NCBI GenBank assembly: GCA_903839905.1
Contig: CAIMDX010000019.1
Span: 1-23,062 of the forward strand
DNA length: 23,062 nucleotides
Direction: 5' to 3'
Source: an uncultured bacterium
GTDB taxonomy: Bacteria; Patescibacteriota; Minisyncoccia; Minisyncoccales; JAQTVQ01
The first letter of the stretch is position 1. Each line of letters starts with the position of its first letter. The translations under genes were made by a program, and so were the position numbers. Under the pieces are notes generated by a model that did no database searches, was not told the origin of the DNA, and saw nothing but the letters and a program-made list of their open reading frames with translations. Positions 1-7,247 of the stretch are shown here, piece after piece.

Positions 1-261
1 GCCGGTGGATGGATAGCTGTTATTGGCCAGATAGTAAGCCTGCAGACTTGTCTTGATTTGGGAGAGATCGCTTACACGACGGGAATCACGGGCAGAGGCT
101 TGAGGGCCTTGAGTGAAAACCAAAATAATGGCGGCGAGGATGGCAATAATGGCGATGACAACAAGAAGCTCTATGAGGGTGAAAGCATTAAAGGTTCTAT
201 GCCTGGTTTTTGGCTTCCGCCCGAGATTGACGGGAAAGATGAAAAGCTTGAAAAGGTTCAT
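1..261 (-). CDS. Type IV pilin-like prepilin (5' part; continues beyond window start)
   Basis: The first 87 codons read from an ATG at 261 towards base 1 and run off the window. Residues 1-26 form a basic leader rich in Lys and Arg. They are followed by FTLIELLVVIAIIAILAA, the class III (prepilin) signal: Phe at mature +1, Glu at +5 and a long hydrophobic helix. After it comes a polar region typical of a pseudopilin or pilin alpha helix (LSQIKTSLQAYYLANNSYPS). Prepilin peptidase would cleave before FTLIE. The residue before the cut is Ala rather than the usual Gly. The product would be an inner-membrane or pilus subunit used for adhesion, motility or DNA uptake; which of these cannot be told. 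A promoter lies just upstream (271-299), giving a leader of only a few bases. The family call is firm, the specific subunit unknown. Confidence 0.88.
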   Translation of the reverse strand, partial: MNLFKLFIFPVNLGRKPKTRHRTFNAFTLIELLVVIAIIAILAAIILVFTQGPQASARDSRRVSDLSQIKTSLQAYYLANNSYPSTG

Positions 262-270
262 ATTAGTTTA

Positions 271-299
271 ATTATATGAAAAAATACGGAGAAATCCAA
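271..299 (-). promoter_or_regulatory. Promoter of the pilin gene
   Basis: On the minus strand, TTGGAT (299-294) and a perfect TATAAT (276-271) are separated by 17 bases. The predicted start of transcription, about 7 bases past the -10 box, falls near 264, three bases before the ATG at 261, so the transcript would be almost leaderless. There is no Shine-Dalgarno motif. Confidence 0.6.
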
Positions 300-320
300 A
301 CCGGGCTGTCCACAAATTCA

Positions 321-356
321 ATCTGCACAGGTGACACCTGTGCAGATTTTTAATTT
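321..356. terminator. Perfect hairpin with T-tract between rhomboid and pilin genes
   Basis: The arms 321-333 (ATCTGCACAGGTG) and 335-347 are exact reverse complements, so the stem is long with a minimal loop. On the plus strand it is followed by TTTTTAATTTT. On the minus strand, where the rhomboid gene would need a terminator, the trailing tract is weaker (TTGAATTT). It probably ends the rhomboid transcript. The core ACAGGTGTCACCTGT is also a good operator-like palindrome, so a protein site for the pilin promoter just downstream is possible. Confidence 0.6.
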
Positions 357-357
357 T

Positions 358-978
358 CTAAAAACGCTTTAAAAGTTTGGCTAGAAAAAATCCGGTCATG
401 AATCCGCCGATATGGCCCCAATAAGCCACCACATCATTGGAACCGAAAACCAGAGAGACGAATTGCAAAACAAACCAGATTAGAATAAAAAAAGCGGCCG
501 GCACTGATATTATGGTCCAGATCAAAATCAGAGGGACCACGCTTTTTATTTTATTGCGAGGGAAAAAGACCAAATACGCCCCCAATATTCCGCCAACCGC
601 GCCCGAAGCGCCGATAACAGGAATCTCTTTATTTACCGCGGCCAAAGAATATAGCAAAGCTGATCCCAGTCCGCATATTAAATAAAAAACCAGAAATTTA
701 AAACCGCCCAATCTTCTTTCAACATTTGGTCCAAAGATCCATAGAAACCACATATTGCCCAAAAGATGCAAAAAACTGGCATGTAAAAAAAGGTAGGCAA
801 TGGCCGCAAAATTATTCTGGCCGGATAAAAAAGCTTGCGGCACCAATCCGTACGAACCAATAAACCCTCCCAAGTCCGGCAAGGAAATAAAAAAAATAAC
901 CGTATTTAAAACGATTAAAAGCGGAACAGCCCAAGCCGTCCTGTTTTTAAAGTGAGACTCATCGTAAAGCGGTAACAT
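358..978 (-). CDS. Rhomboid family intramembrane serine protease
   Basis: This 206-residue, multi-helix membrane protein cleaves substrates within their transmembrane segments. The rhomboid fold is visible in order. There is an N-terminal helix (about 16-33) and a loop with HLLGNMWFLW (71-80) that includes the oxyanion-site His and Asn. GASG follows at 123-126, with nucleophile Ser125, and GHIGGF at 188-193, with catalytic His189. The Ser-His dyad is therefore intact and the protein is predicted to be active. Its length is typical of a minimal six-helix bacterial rhomboid, without extra domains. It lies downstream of nrdG on the same strand, with an AT-rich hairpin between them, so it may be a separate unit. 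Its substrate cannot be inferred from context. Confidence 0.93.
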   Translation of the reverse strand: MLPLYDESHFKNRTAWAVPLLIVLNTVIFFISLPDLGGFIGSYGLVPQAFLSGQNNFAAIAYLFLHASFLHLLGNMWFLWIFGPNVERRLGGFKFLVFYLICGLGSALLYSLAAVNKEIPVIGASGAVGGILGAYLVFFPRNKIKSVVPLILIWTIISVPAAFFILIWFVLQFVSLVFGSNDVVAYWGHIGGFMTGFFLAKLLKRF

Positions 979-983
979 CGTGT

Positions 984-1020
984 ATCAAAAAATTGAAAAT
1001 TCGATATTGAATTTTTTGAT
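984..1020 (-). terminator. AT-rich inverted repeat after nrdG
   Basis: ATCAAAAAATT (984-994) and AATTTTTTGAT (1010-1020) form an 11-bp stem with a 15-base loop, 15 bases past the nrdG stop on the minus strand. The T-run lies inside the stem rather than after it, so termination is plausible but not certain. An alternative inner pairing (AAAATTC 996-1002 with GAATTTT 1009-1015) also exists. Confidence 0.4.
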
Positions 1021-1034
1021 TTTGCTTTTTTGAT

Positions 1035-1736
1035 TCAAAGGGATCGCACTTGGCAAACTTCAAAAAAGGGAGCGATAGCTTGCTGGACCTCTGTTAAAAA
1101 TTCCATCGGGTATGGCGTAAATTTTTCGAACTCCGGATCGATCGTCTTTTCCGGCCGAAAATTCTGCAAATAATATTTCTTGGCCGGCGATATCCAGCGC
1201 GCAATCTTTAAAATATCATCCCTGAAGTGCACACCGGGAACGACCGTAGTGCGAAACTCATAGTCCGCTTTACCCGTTTTTAAAATATTGATGCTCTGCT
1301 GCACATCAAAGGCCTTATCTTCGGTATTGCAAACTTCAACATACCGCTCAAAGGGCAATTTAACATCCATGGCCACATAATCCACCAGCCCATTGCTGAT
1401 TAATTCGTTTAACATCACCGGATTGGAGCCGTTAGTATCAAGTTTGACGCTGAATCCAAGCGTTTTTATTTTCTGGCAAAAAGAAGGGAGCTCTTTATTC
1501 AGCGTCGGCTCTCCGCCGCAGATAGCCACTCCCTCAAGCAGTCCCCTTCTTTCTTCCAAAAAATCTAAAAAATCTTTTTCCGAGACCTTGGGCAATTTTT
1601 TAATCTCCTTGGGCATTACCAACTCGCGGGAATGGCACCAAGGACAATAAAAATTGCAGCCGGCCAAAAAAACAGTGCAAGCGATCTTTCCCGGAAAATC
1701 AATCAAAGTCAGTTTTTGAATACCGCCTATTTGCAT
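1035..1736 (-). CDS. nrdG: Anaerobic ribonucleoside-triphosphate reductase activating protein (radical SAM)
   Basis: This 233-residue radical SAM enzyme is of the kind that installs the glycyl radical on NrdD. The iron-sulfur cysteines are C27-x3-C31-x2-C34 (GCNFYCPWCH), the classical CX3CX2C spacing. GGEP follows at 74-77 and contacts S-adenosylmethionine. The start IQKLTLIDFPGK is typical of the NrdG2/PflA-like branch that is common in anaerobes and longer than the E. coli NrdG of about 154 residues. It follows nrdD by 22 bases on the same strand, consistent with a two-gene operon driven from the promoter near 3980-4009. No ribosome binding site is seen in the gap. Confidence 0.93.
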   Translation of the reverse strand: MQIGGIQKLTLIDFPGKIACTVFLAGCNFYCPWCHSRELVMPKEIKKLPKVSEKDFLDFLEERRGLLEGVAICGGEPTLNKELPSFCQKIKTLGFSVKLDTNGSNPVMLNELISNGLVDYVAMDVKLPFERYVEVCNTEDKAFDVQQSINILKTGKADYEFRTTVVPGVHFRDDILKIARWISPAKKYYLQNFRPEKTIDPEFEKFTPYPMEFLTEVQQAIAPFFEVCQVRSL

Positions 1737-1758
1737 GGTTTTTATAAAATTAAACCGG

Positions 1759-3891
1759 CTATTTACTCGCGGAAATTTTCGGCAATTTAAAAACTTTTCT
1801 TTGGCGAAATTCCTCTTGCTTGCCGTTATTCCATTGCCCTACCGGACGGTAGTAGCCTACAATTCTGGAATAAACCTCGCAAGGCTGGTTGATAGTACAT
1901 TTCGGACACTCAAAATGCTCCCCTTCAAGATAACCGTGCGTTGGACAAATTGAAAAAGTAGGGGAAAAAGTGATATAGGGAAGTTTGAAATTTTCAAAAA
2001 CTTTTTTGATCAAAGCTTTGACTGTTTGGATATCGGAAATCTGTTCCCCTAAGAATAAATGCATTACGGTCCCGCCGTTGTATTTGCACTGCAAGTCATC
2101 CTGCATTTTCAAAGCTTCAAAAATATCATTGGTATAATTTACCGGCAGCTGCGAACTGTTAGTATAATAAGGGACTTTTTTGGTTCCGGCGCAAAGAATA
2201 TCCGGATATTTTTCCCTGTCTTTTTGGGCCAAGCGGTAAGAAGTGGATTCGGCCGGAGTAGCTTCCAAATTATAGATGTTGCCGGTTTCGGTTTGAATCT
2301 TAACCAATTCTTCCCTCATAAAATCCATTATTTCCAAAGCAAAATTATGGCCTTTTTTGGTCGTTATGTCTTCGCCGATAAAGTTCAAAGCCGCTTCGTT
2401 CATGCCGCTAATACCGATGGTTGAAAAATGATTGCCAAAATAAGCGCCGCGGGCCTTTTTAACCCCGTCTAAATAAAACTTGCTATAAGGATAAAGCCCT
2501 TTTTCAATAAAATGCTCAACTGTTTTTCTTTTGATTTCCAAAGACTCTTTGCCAAGCTGGATTAATTTTGCCAATCGTTCAAAAAATTCTTTTTTGGTTT
2601 TGGCGGTATAAGCGATGCGCGGCAGATTGATCGTAACTACGCCTATGCTTCCCGTCTTGCTGCCGGAACCGAATAGCCCTCCGCCTCCGCGGTTATAAAG
2701 TTCTTTCAAATTCAATCTCAAACGGCAGCACATTGAGCGGACATCTTCCGGATTCATATCGGAATTAATATAATTAGCGAAATAATTGGTGCCGTATTTG
2801 GCCGAGGCTTTAAAAATTCCATCAAAAGCCGGCTCATCCCATGGAAAATCTTTGGTAATATTAATGGTTGGAATCGGAAAATGGAAAGGCCTGCCTTGGC
2901 GGTCGCCCTCCAGCATGGCTTCAAAAAAAGCTTTATTCAAAACTTTCATTTCTTCGGCAAAATCACTATAGTTTTCGTCTTGCGGCTCGCCGCCGATCAA
3001 GACTGGCTGGTTGGCATAGACAGAAGACGGCCTTAAATCCAAAGTGATATTTGTAAAAGGGCACTGGAAACCGACCCTGGTCGGAATGGCCATATTAAAT
3101 AAAAACTCCTGCAAAGCTTGTTTAACTTGCTGATAATTAAGATTATCGTACCGGATAAACGGCGCCAGCAAAGTATCAAAATTAGAAACCGCCTGCGCTC
3201 CGGCGCTCTCTCCCTGTAAGGTATAAAAAAAATTAACCAGCTGTCCCAAAGCCGCCCGAAAATGCTTAGCTGGCTTGGTTTCAACTTTGCCGGGGACGCC
3301 GGCAAAACCTTTCTGTAAAATATCGTAAAGGTCCCAGCCGCAGCAATAAGTGGCTAGGGTGTCTAAATTGTGGATATGGAAATCGCCGTTTTCATTTGCT
3401 TCTTGAATCTCTTTTGGATAGATTTTTTTAAGCCAGTATTTTTTGACCAAATAGGAAACGCCGTAGTGATTCAATCCCTGCAAAGAAAAAGCCATATTGG
3501 CGTTTTCCTTTACTTCCCAATCCAATTTATCCAAATATTGATCCAAGCGGTCAACCGCTTCTTCAAAAATCTGGACATTGTCGCGCAAATCGCGGCGCTG
3601 CTGGCGGTAAAGAATGTATCCTTTAGCCGTCTTGACCAAGCCTTCCAAAATCAAAGCCTCTTCAACTACATCTTGAATTTGTTCAATCTGCGGAACTTCC
3701 CCTTTTTTAAACCTGCGGTTCAAAATTCCTACAATTTTATCAGCCAATTCTTCGCTTTTTTCACCGTCAGCTTCTCCGCTGGCAGTCAAGGCTTTAAAAA
3801 CAGCTTTTTGGATCTTTTGCGGATCAAAAGCGACAATTTTGCCGTCTCTTCTCTGCACTTTTTCAATTTTGGCTTCCATTTTGGTTTCCAT
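1759..3891 (-). CDS. nrdD: Anaerobic (class III) ribonucleoside-triphosphate reductase
   Basis: This 710-residue enzyme reduces ribonucleoside triphosphates to deoxyribonucleotides without oxygen. An ATP-cone regulatory domain occupies about residues 8-98 (KIEKVQRRDGKIVAFDPQKI onward). The 10-stranded barrel core follows, with motifs such as YCCGWDL and GSIGVVTINLPRIA. Near the C-terminus, C649-x2-H652 and C662-x2-C665 form the probable zinc site. RIVGYYRP then carries the glycyl radical at Gly679. All key elements appear present. Its partner nrdG lies immediately downstream. No aerobic reductase is seen in this window, which fits an anaerobic, fermentative life. Transcription probably starts near 3973, giving an 80-base leader, longer than for most neighbouring genes. 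Confidence 0.96.
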   Translation of the reverse strand: METKMEAKIEKVQRRDGKIVAFDPQKIQKAVFKALTASGEADGEKSEELADKIVGILNRRFKKGEVPQIEQIQDVVEEALILEGLVKTAKGYILYRQQRRDLRDNVQIFEEAVDRLDQYLDKLDWEVKENANMAFSLQGLNHYGVSYLVKKYWLKKIYPKEIQEANENGDFHIHNLDTLATYCCGWDLYDILQKGFAGVPGKVETKPAKHFRAALGQLVNFFYTLQGESAGAQAVSNFDTLLAPFIRYDNLNYQQVKQALQEFLFNMAIPTRVGFQCPFTNITLDLRPSSVYANQPVLIGGEPQDENYSDFAEEMKVLNKAFFEAMLEGDRQGRPFHFPIPTINITKDFPWDEPAFDGIFKASAKYGTNYFANYINSDMNPEDVRSMCCRLRLNLKELYNRGGGGLFGSGSKTGSIGVVTINLPRIAYTAKTKKEFFERLAKLIQLGKESLEIKRKTVEHFIEKGLYPYSKFYLDGVKKARGAYFGNHFSTIGISGMNEAALNFIGEDITTKKGHNFALEIMDFMREELVKIQTETGNIYNLEATPAESTSYRLAQKDREKYPDILCAGTKKVPYYTNSSQLPVNYTNDIFEALKMQDDLQCKYNGGTVMHLFLGEQISDIQTVKALIKKVFENFKLPYITFSPTFSICPTHGYLEGEHFECPKCTINQPCEVYSRIVGYYRPVGQWNNGKQEEFRQRKVFKLPKISASK

Positions 3892-3979
3892 TTTGGTTGA
3901 TTTAGATTTTTTATCTTTTTAAGACCGCTTCCCGCTGTTTTTAAAACGGATTTTTATTAAAAATTTAAGTTGGATTTCT

Positions 3980-4009
3980 ATTATAGCTTCTGTAAAAATA
4001 CCCTGTCAA
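3980..4009 (-). promoter_or_regulatory. Consensus promoter of nrdD-nrdG
   Basis: On the minus strand, a perfect -35 TTGACA (4009-4004) and a perfect -10 TATAAT (3985-3980) are separated by 18 bases. The predicted transcription start is about 3973, some 80 bases before the nrdD ATG. The -35 box is half of an exact inverted repeat, TGTCAATTTTGACA (4004-4017), which could be an operator. NrdR-type boxes were looked for and not recognised. Confidence 0.72.
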
Positions 4010-4021
4010 TTTTGACAAAGT
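3994..4021 (-). terminator. Terminator of ftsZ overlapping the nrdD -35 region
   Basis: In minus-strand RNA, ACTTTGTCA (4021-4013) pairs with TGACAGGGT (4008-4000) as a 9-bp stem with two G-U pairs. A four-base loop closes it, and ATTTTT follows at once. It begins 18 bases past the ftsZ stop. It shares its bases with the nrdD -35 box, so terminator and promoter are packed together. Confidence 0.5.
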
Positions 4022-4038
4022 TAAAAAAGGTTTTATGG

Positions 4039-4986
4039 CTATGATGCCTCGGACCCGCAAGCGATCACGGTTACTTTCAACTGTCCTTTCTTCAAATTTT
4101 TGTCCACTGACGCGCCAAAAACAACTTTCGCTCCGCCGGGAATTTCCTTTTTTAAAAATTCTCCGATCTTTGACACTTCACTTATTGAAAAATCTCCATT
4201 GGAAGCCGCATTAAACATCACGCCCTTGGCTTTATCCAAAGGGAAAACAACGATCGGCGAAGAAATTGCCTGCTCCAAAGCCAATCTCGCGCGCTCTTTG
4301 CCTTCAGCAATACCGGAACCAAAAAATGCCATACCTCCCTGGCTTAAAATTTGCTTAATGTCTGCGAAGTCAAGATTTAAAATTCCCGGATTAAGGACTA
4401 TCCCAACAATGCTGGCAATCGCCTCTTTTAAAATATCATCGCATTTAGAAAAGGCTGCTTCCACTGAAAAATCCAAGGGCACGATTTTTGAAAGCTTATC
4501 GTTGCGGATAACGATCAGCGTATCAACTTTGCTGCGAAGCTCTTTCAAGGCCGCCAAAGCAACATTTTTCCTTTGCCTTCCTTCAAAAGCAAAAGGCAAA
4601 GTTACAACGCCTACTACGATTGCTCCGGTCTTCTTGGCGATCTCGGCCACTACCGGAGCCGCACCGGAACCGGTTCCTCCTCCTAAGCCGGCAGCTAAAA
4701 AAATAAGGTCTGAATCTTTAAGCGCCGCGGCAATTTCCAAAGCCGCTTCCCTGGCAGCCAATTTCCCGATTTGAGGATTCATTCCCGCTCCCAATCCCAA
4801 GGTAAGTTTCTTTCCTATTCTTATTTTTTTATGAGCGTTCTTTTTATCCAAATCCTGGGCATCGGTATTCAAGGCAATCAGATCTATATTCTCAATGCCG
4901 GCTTTCATTATGCGGTCAACAGTATTAGATCCGGAACCGCCGACTCCAACCACTTTTATTTTTGCTCCTGAAAATTCCATATTCAT
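4039..4986 (-). CDS. ftsZ: Cell division GTPase FtsZ, lacking the usual C-terminal tail
   Basis: This tubulin homologue polymerises with GTP to form the division ring. From an ATG at 4986 it is 315 residues. Motifs include VGVGGSGSNT (T1) near 13-22, the tubulin signature GGGTGSG at 102-108 and the synergy (T7) loop NLDFAD at 204-209, which carries the catalytic acidic residues. The reading frame extends to a TTG at 5019, but that lies inside a terminator hairpin, so ATG 4986 or ATG 4980 is a better start. The protein stops at VTVIACGSEAS, the end of the second globular domain. The disordered linker and the conserved C-terminal peptide that bind FtsA are absent. Most FtsZ proteins are about 350-400 residues. 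ftsA lies directly upstream. GTPase function is very likely; how the protein is tethered is unclear. Confidence 0.95.
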   Translation of the reverse strand: MNMEFSGAKIKVVGVGGSGSNTVDRIMKAGIENIDLIALNTDAQDLDKKNAHKKIRIGKKLTLGLGAGMNPQIGKLAAREAALEIAAALKDSDLIFLAAGLGGGTGSGAAPVVAEIAKKTGAIVVGVVTLPFAFEGRQRKNVALAALKELRSKVDTLIVIRNDKLSKIVPLDFSVEAAFSKCDDILKEAIASIVGIVLNPGILNLDFADIKQILSQGGMAFFGSGIAEGKERARLALEQAISSPIVVFPLDKAKGVMFNAASNGDFSISEVSKIGEFLKKEIPGGAKVVFGASVDKNLKKGQLKVTVIACGSEAS

Positions 4987-5012
4987 TTCTTTCTTGATCA
5001 AAATTATTATCT

Positions 5013-5040
5013 CTATCAAAAAAGGCTTGTCCGCCTTTTT
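5013..5040 (-). terminator. Hairpin between ftsA and ftsZ
   Basis: AAAAAGGC (5019-5026) pairs with GCCTTTTT (5033-5040) around a six-base loop. On the minus strand it ends in TTTTTT just before the ftsZ start. It would end or attenuate ftsA transcription. That implies either a second promoter for ftsZ or partial read-through. The stem has only three G-C pairs, so termination may be weak. Confidence 0.45.
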
Positions 5041-5069
5041 GGTAATTTATCGATACACTAACAAAAAAT

Positions 5070-6347
5070 TTAAGGAATAAAAGCTTTGAACACTTTTTTT
5101 ATCCTATCCAACGGTCCGCCGCCTTTCGGTCCTGAAAAAAACTGATTTCTAGAAGGCTCTCCTTTCCTGCTTTCAATTATCAGGCCGCAAACCGTAGCCA
5201 AAGAACAGTCTTTATCCAGTCCGACAAATCCCTGGGCATACCCGATGCGGGAAGGAAGCTTTAATATCTTTTTAGAAACATCAACTATTCCGGGTAATTT
5301 AACGCCCCCTCCGGTCAAAACAATACCGGCTGGCAAAAGCTCCTGGCGGCCTATTTTTTTTAATTCTTTTTGCGCCAGCTCAAAAATTTCATCAACTCTG
5401 GCCTCAATTATTTTCTTTACCTGTTTCTGCGAAAAATCAAGATAATTTTTTTTAACTTCTTCTTTTTCCAAATCGCTTTTCTTATAACCCTTGATATTTA
5501 CGGAAACCGATTTTGAACCTATTTCTATTTTATTTTTTTTAGTTTTTTTCTCATCGCCGCAAGAGCTGAATTCCCTTTTTATCCTTTCGGCAATATCAAT
5601 CTCTGTTTTCAAGCCGATGGCAATATCATTGGTAATATTGGCCGAACCAACCGGGAAAATAGCCAAATCCATTAAATTTCCTTCTTCGTAAACGGTCAAG
5701 CCGGAAGTGCAGGCCCCGATATCCAAAACAGCCACCCCCAATTCTTTTTGGCGGCGGTCCAAAACCGCGTTGGAAGCGGCAAGCGGAGACGGCAAAACAT
5801 TCTCCACCTCCAGTCCGGCTTCTGTAGCCGCCTCTATTATATTTTCAACATCCAAAGCGAAAATGGAAAGCAAGAAGGCTTCAAGCTCAAGCCTGACGCC
5901 CTGAAGTCCCAACGGTTTTTTCAATTCAGACTCTCCGTCCAATATCCACGACTTTGGAAAAATATCAAAAACCTCGCGATTTGAAGGAAGATTGATATTC
6001 TGGGTCTCCTCCAAGATACGATCTATATCCTCCTGACAAATTTTTTGGTCGGCCCTAGAGACAGAAATCAATCCGCGGTTAGGAACGATTTGAATTTTAG
6101 AACCATTGATATTGGCAAAAACATGCTCTATCCGATCTTGATTTTTTGGAATTTTTTCCAATATCCTGGAAATTTTCTCAGCCACTTCTTTCGGGCTTCC
6201 CACACGCCCCTTTTGAACGCCGGCGGAATTTATTTTATCAAAAAATACAACTTCCAACTCTTCGGTTTTAGGATTCTCCCGAACCGAAAGAATTTTAATC
6301 GTGTCGCTGCCGATATCCAAGCCTGTGATGATCGGGGATTTGGACAT
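5070..6347 (-). CDS. ftsA: Cell division protein FtsA
   Basis: This 425-residue actin-like ATPase anchors FtsZ filaments to the membrane. Phosphate-1 motif GLDIGSDT lies at 9-16, phosphate-2 VLDIGACTSG at 207-216 and the adenosine motif GIVLTGGG at 341-348. The SHS2/1C insertion between about 85 and 165 matches FtsA rather than MreB or DnaK. A lysine-rich linker (265-300) interrupts the second domain. The C-terminus GPLDRIKKVFKAFIP (411-425) is a basic amphipathic helix, the membrane-targeting sequence. The protein looks complete, in contrast with the FtsZ next door, which lacks the peptide FtsA normally binds. The upstream region (6348-6422) is strongly AT-rich with a 12-bp direct repeat and no clear promoter. 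Confidence 0.95.
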   Translation of the reverse strand: MSKSPIITGLDIGSDTIKILSVRENPKTEELEVVFFDKINSAGVQKGRVGSPKEVAEKISRILEKIPKNQDRIEHVFANINGSKIQIVPNRGLISVSRADQKICQEDIDRILEETQNINLPSNREVFDIFPKSWILDGESELKKPLGLQGVRLELEAFLLSIFALDVENIIEAATEAGLEVENVLPSPLAASNAVLDRRQKELGVAVLDIGACTSGLTVYEEGNLMDLAIFPVGSANITNDIAIGLKTEIDIAERIKREFSSCGDEKKTKKNKIEIGSKSVSVNIKGYKKSDLEKEEVKKNYLDFSQKQVKKIIEARVDEIFELAQKELKKIGRQELLPAGIVLTGGGVKLPGIVDVSKKILKLPSRIGYAQGFVGLDKDCSLATVCGLIIESRKGEPSRNQFFSGPKGGGPLDRIKKVFKAFIP

Positions 6348-6353
6348 AAAAAA

Positions 6354-6386
6354 TATAATTTCTAATATCTAATTTATAATTTCTAA
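6354..6386. repeat. Direct repeat TATAATTTCTAA upstream of ftsA
   Basis: TATAATTTCTAA occurs at 6354-6365 and again at 6375-6386, 21 bases apart (two helix turns), in the AT-rich gap before ftsA. It may be a binding site or a simple AT-rich relic. Nothing in the sequence decides between these. Confidence 0.5.
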
Positions 6387-6422
6387 ATAAATCTAAAATT
6401 CAAAACCTATTTTCTTTGGATT

Positions 6423-6857
6423 TTATAATTTTTCAAGGTAACATTTTTCTTTTTCGCACATTCTGGCCGCATCTGCTTCGTTTGTTTCGTGGTCGTAACC
6501 CAGTAAATGCAGAATACCGTGTATTAAAACAAAAGATAATTCTTTTTGGAAAGTATTCTCGTTCTGCTTAGCTTGATCTTCAACGAAGTTCGGACAGATT
6601 ACCACTTCGCCCAAGGGCTCTATTTCCATTTCCCCCTTCATTTCCAAATCTTTGCAATATTCAAACGAAAGCACATCGGTCGCGTTATCTTTTCCCCGGC
6701 GATCCCGATTCAACTCTTGCATTTTTTCAGGACCGACAAAAACAACCGACAATTCACAGGTTTCGCAGGCTTTCTCCGCCCTCAAAACATCTTCAGCAAT
6801 TTTGCGCAAATATGCCTCGTCAATTTCAAACGAAGTCAAATTGTTAAATTCAACCAT
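6423..6857 (-). CDS. ybeY: Endoribonuclease YbeY (rRNA maturation factor)
   Basis: This 144-residue metal-dependent endoribonuclease acts in 16S rRNA 3' end maturation and ribosome quality control. The signature HGILHLLGYDH spans 113-123, with zinc ligands His113, His117 and His123. The conserved NRDRRGKDNATDVLSFEY (50-67) precedes it, as in the family. Length is normal. It lies upstream of ftsA on the same strand, with 75 AT-rich bases between. Its own promoter is suggested at 6870-6898, placing the transcription start a few bases before the ATG. Confidence 0.96.
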   Translation of the reverse strand: MVEFNNLTSFEIDEAYLRKIAEDVLRAEKACETCELSVVFVGPEKMQELNRDRRGKDNATDVLSFEYCKDLEMKGEMEIEPLGEVVICPNFVEDQAKQNENTFQKELSFVLIHGILHLLGYDHETNEADAARMCEKEKCYLEKL

Positions 6858-6869
6858 AAACTAATAGGT

Positions 6870-6898
6870 AGTTTAGCAAATAGCGAAATTTAGGGCAA
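6870..6898 (-). promoter_or_regulatory. Probable promoter of ybeY
   Basis: On the minus strand, TTGCCC (6898-6893) and TAAACT (6875-6870) are 17 bases apart, each matching four of six consensus bases. The start would be near 6863, six bases before the ATG at 6857. Confidence 0.4.
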
Positions 6899-6937
6899 TC
6901 AGCCAGTTTTTCCACTGTCCGACTGGTCAAAAATAAC

Positions 6938-6971
6938 AAAAAACCGCAACTATCTATTATTGCGGTTTTTT
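6938..6971. terminator. Intrinsic terminator of the hicBA pair
   Basis: AAAAAACCGCAA (6938-6949) and TTGCGGTTTTTT (6960-6971) form a perfect 12-bp stem with a 10-base loop, with T-runs on both strands. It overlaps the last bases of the hicA-like gene and would end its minus-strand transcript before ybeY. Confidence 0.85.
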
Positions 6972-7245
6972 AATTTGTGATTATTTCGTTATGAACAACG
7001 CCTTTCAACTTCCATTCCTCAAAATATTCTTGAGGAATGCCGGAATGCCTAACTGCTATTTTCATCGTCTTATTGGACTGGCTTTCCCTTTCTTTAGAGC
7101 TAAAAATAACTTGAACAACTCTAGTTTCCCCGCTTATCTTGCCATTCATATAATGATGAGAACCTTTGATGTTCCCTTCCGTAAAATGATAATCCTCTAA
7201 AAATTCTTTAAGCTCTTTAGCTGGCCAATTTTTTAATCTTACCAT
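6970..7245 (-). CDS. HicA-like mRNA interferase toxin
   Basis: This 91-residue protein has the double-stranded-RNA-binding-like fold signature of HicA/YcfA. An N-terminal helix (PAKELKEFLEDYHF, 8-21) is followed by KGSHHYM (27-33). The His in the G-S-H motif (His30) is the usual catalytic residue for cutting mRNA. The C-terminal part (IAVRHSGIPQEYFEEW) is longer than in the shortest HicA proteins, which have about 60 residues. It starts two bases after the stop of the upstream HicB-like gene, so the two are translationally coupled. A strong terminator overlaps its stop. The toxin role is inferred from family and pairing; confidence in the fold is moderate to good. Confidence 0.72.
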   Translation of the reverse strand: MVRLKNWPAKELKEFLEDYHFTEGNIKGSHHYMNGKISGETRVVQVIFSSKERESQSNKTMKIAVRHSGIPQEYFEEWKLKGVVHNEIITN

Positions 7246-7247
7246 AA

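Noticed and set aside
3370..4774. Long open frames on the plus strand opposite nrdD and ftsZ
   Set aside because: They are mirror frames of genes with clear motifs, have no family features of their own and lack promoters or start signals.
4987..5019. TTG start extending ftsZ upstream
   Set aside because: The TTG overlaps the T-run of a hairpin, and the added residues are not FtsZ-like. ATG codons at 4986 and 4980 are better.
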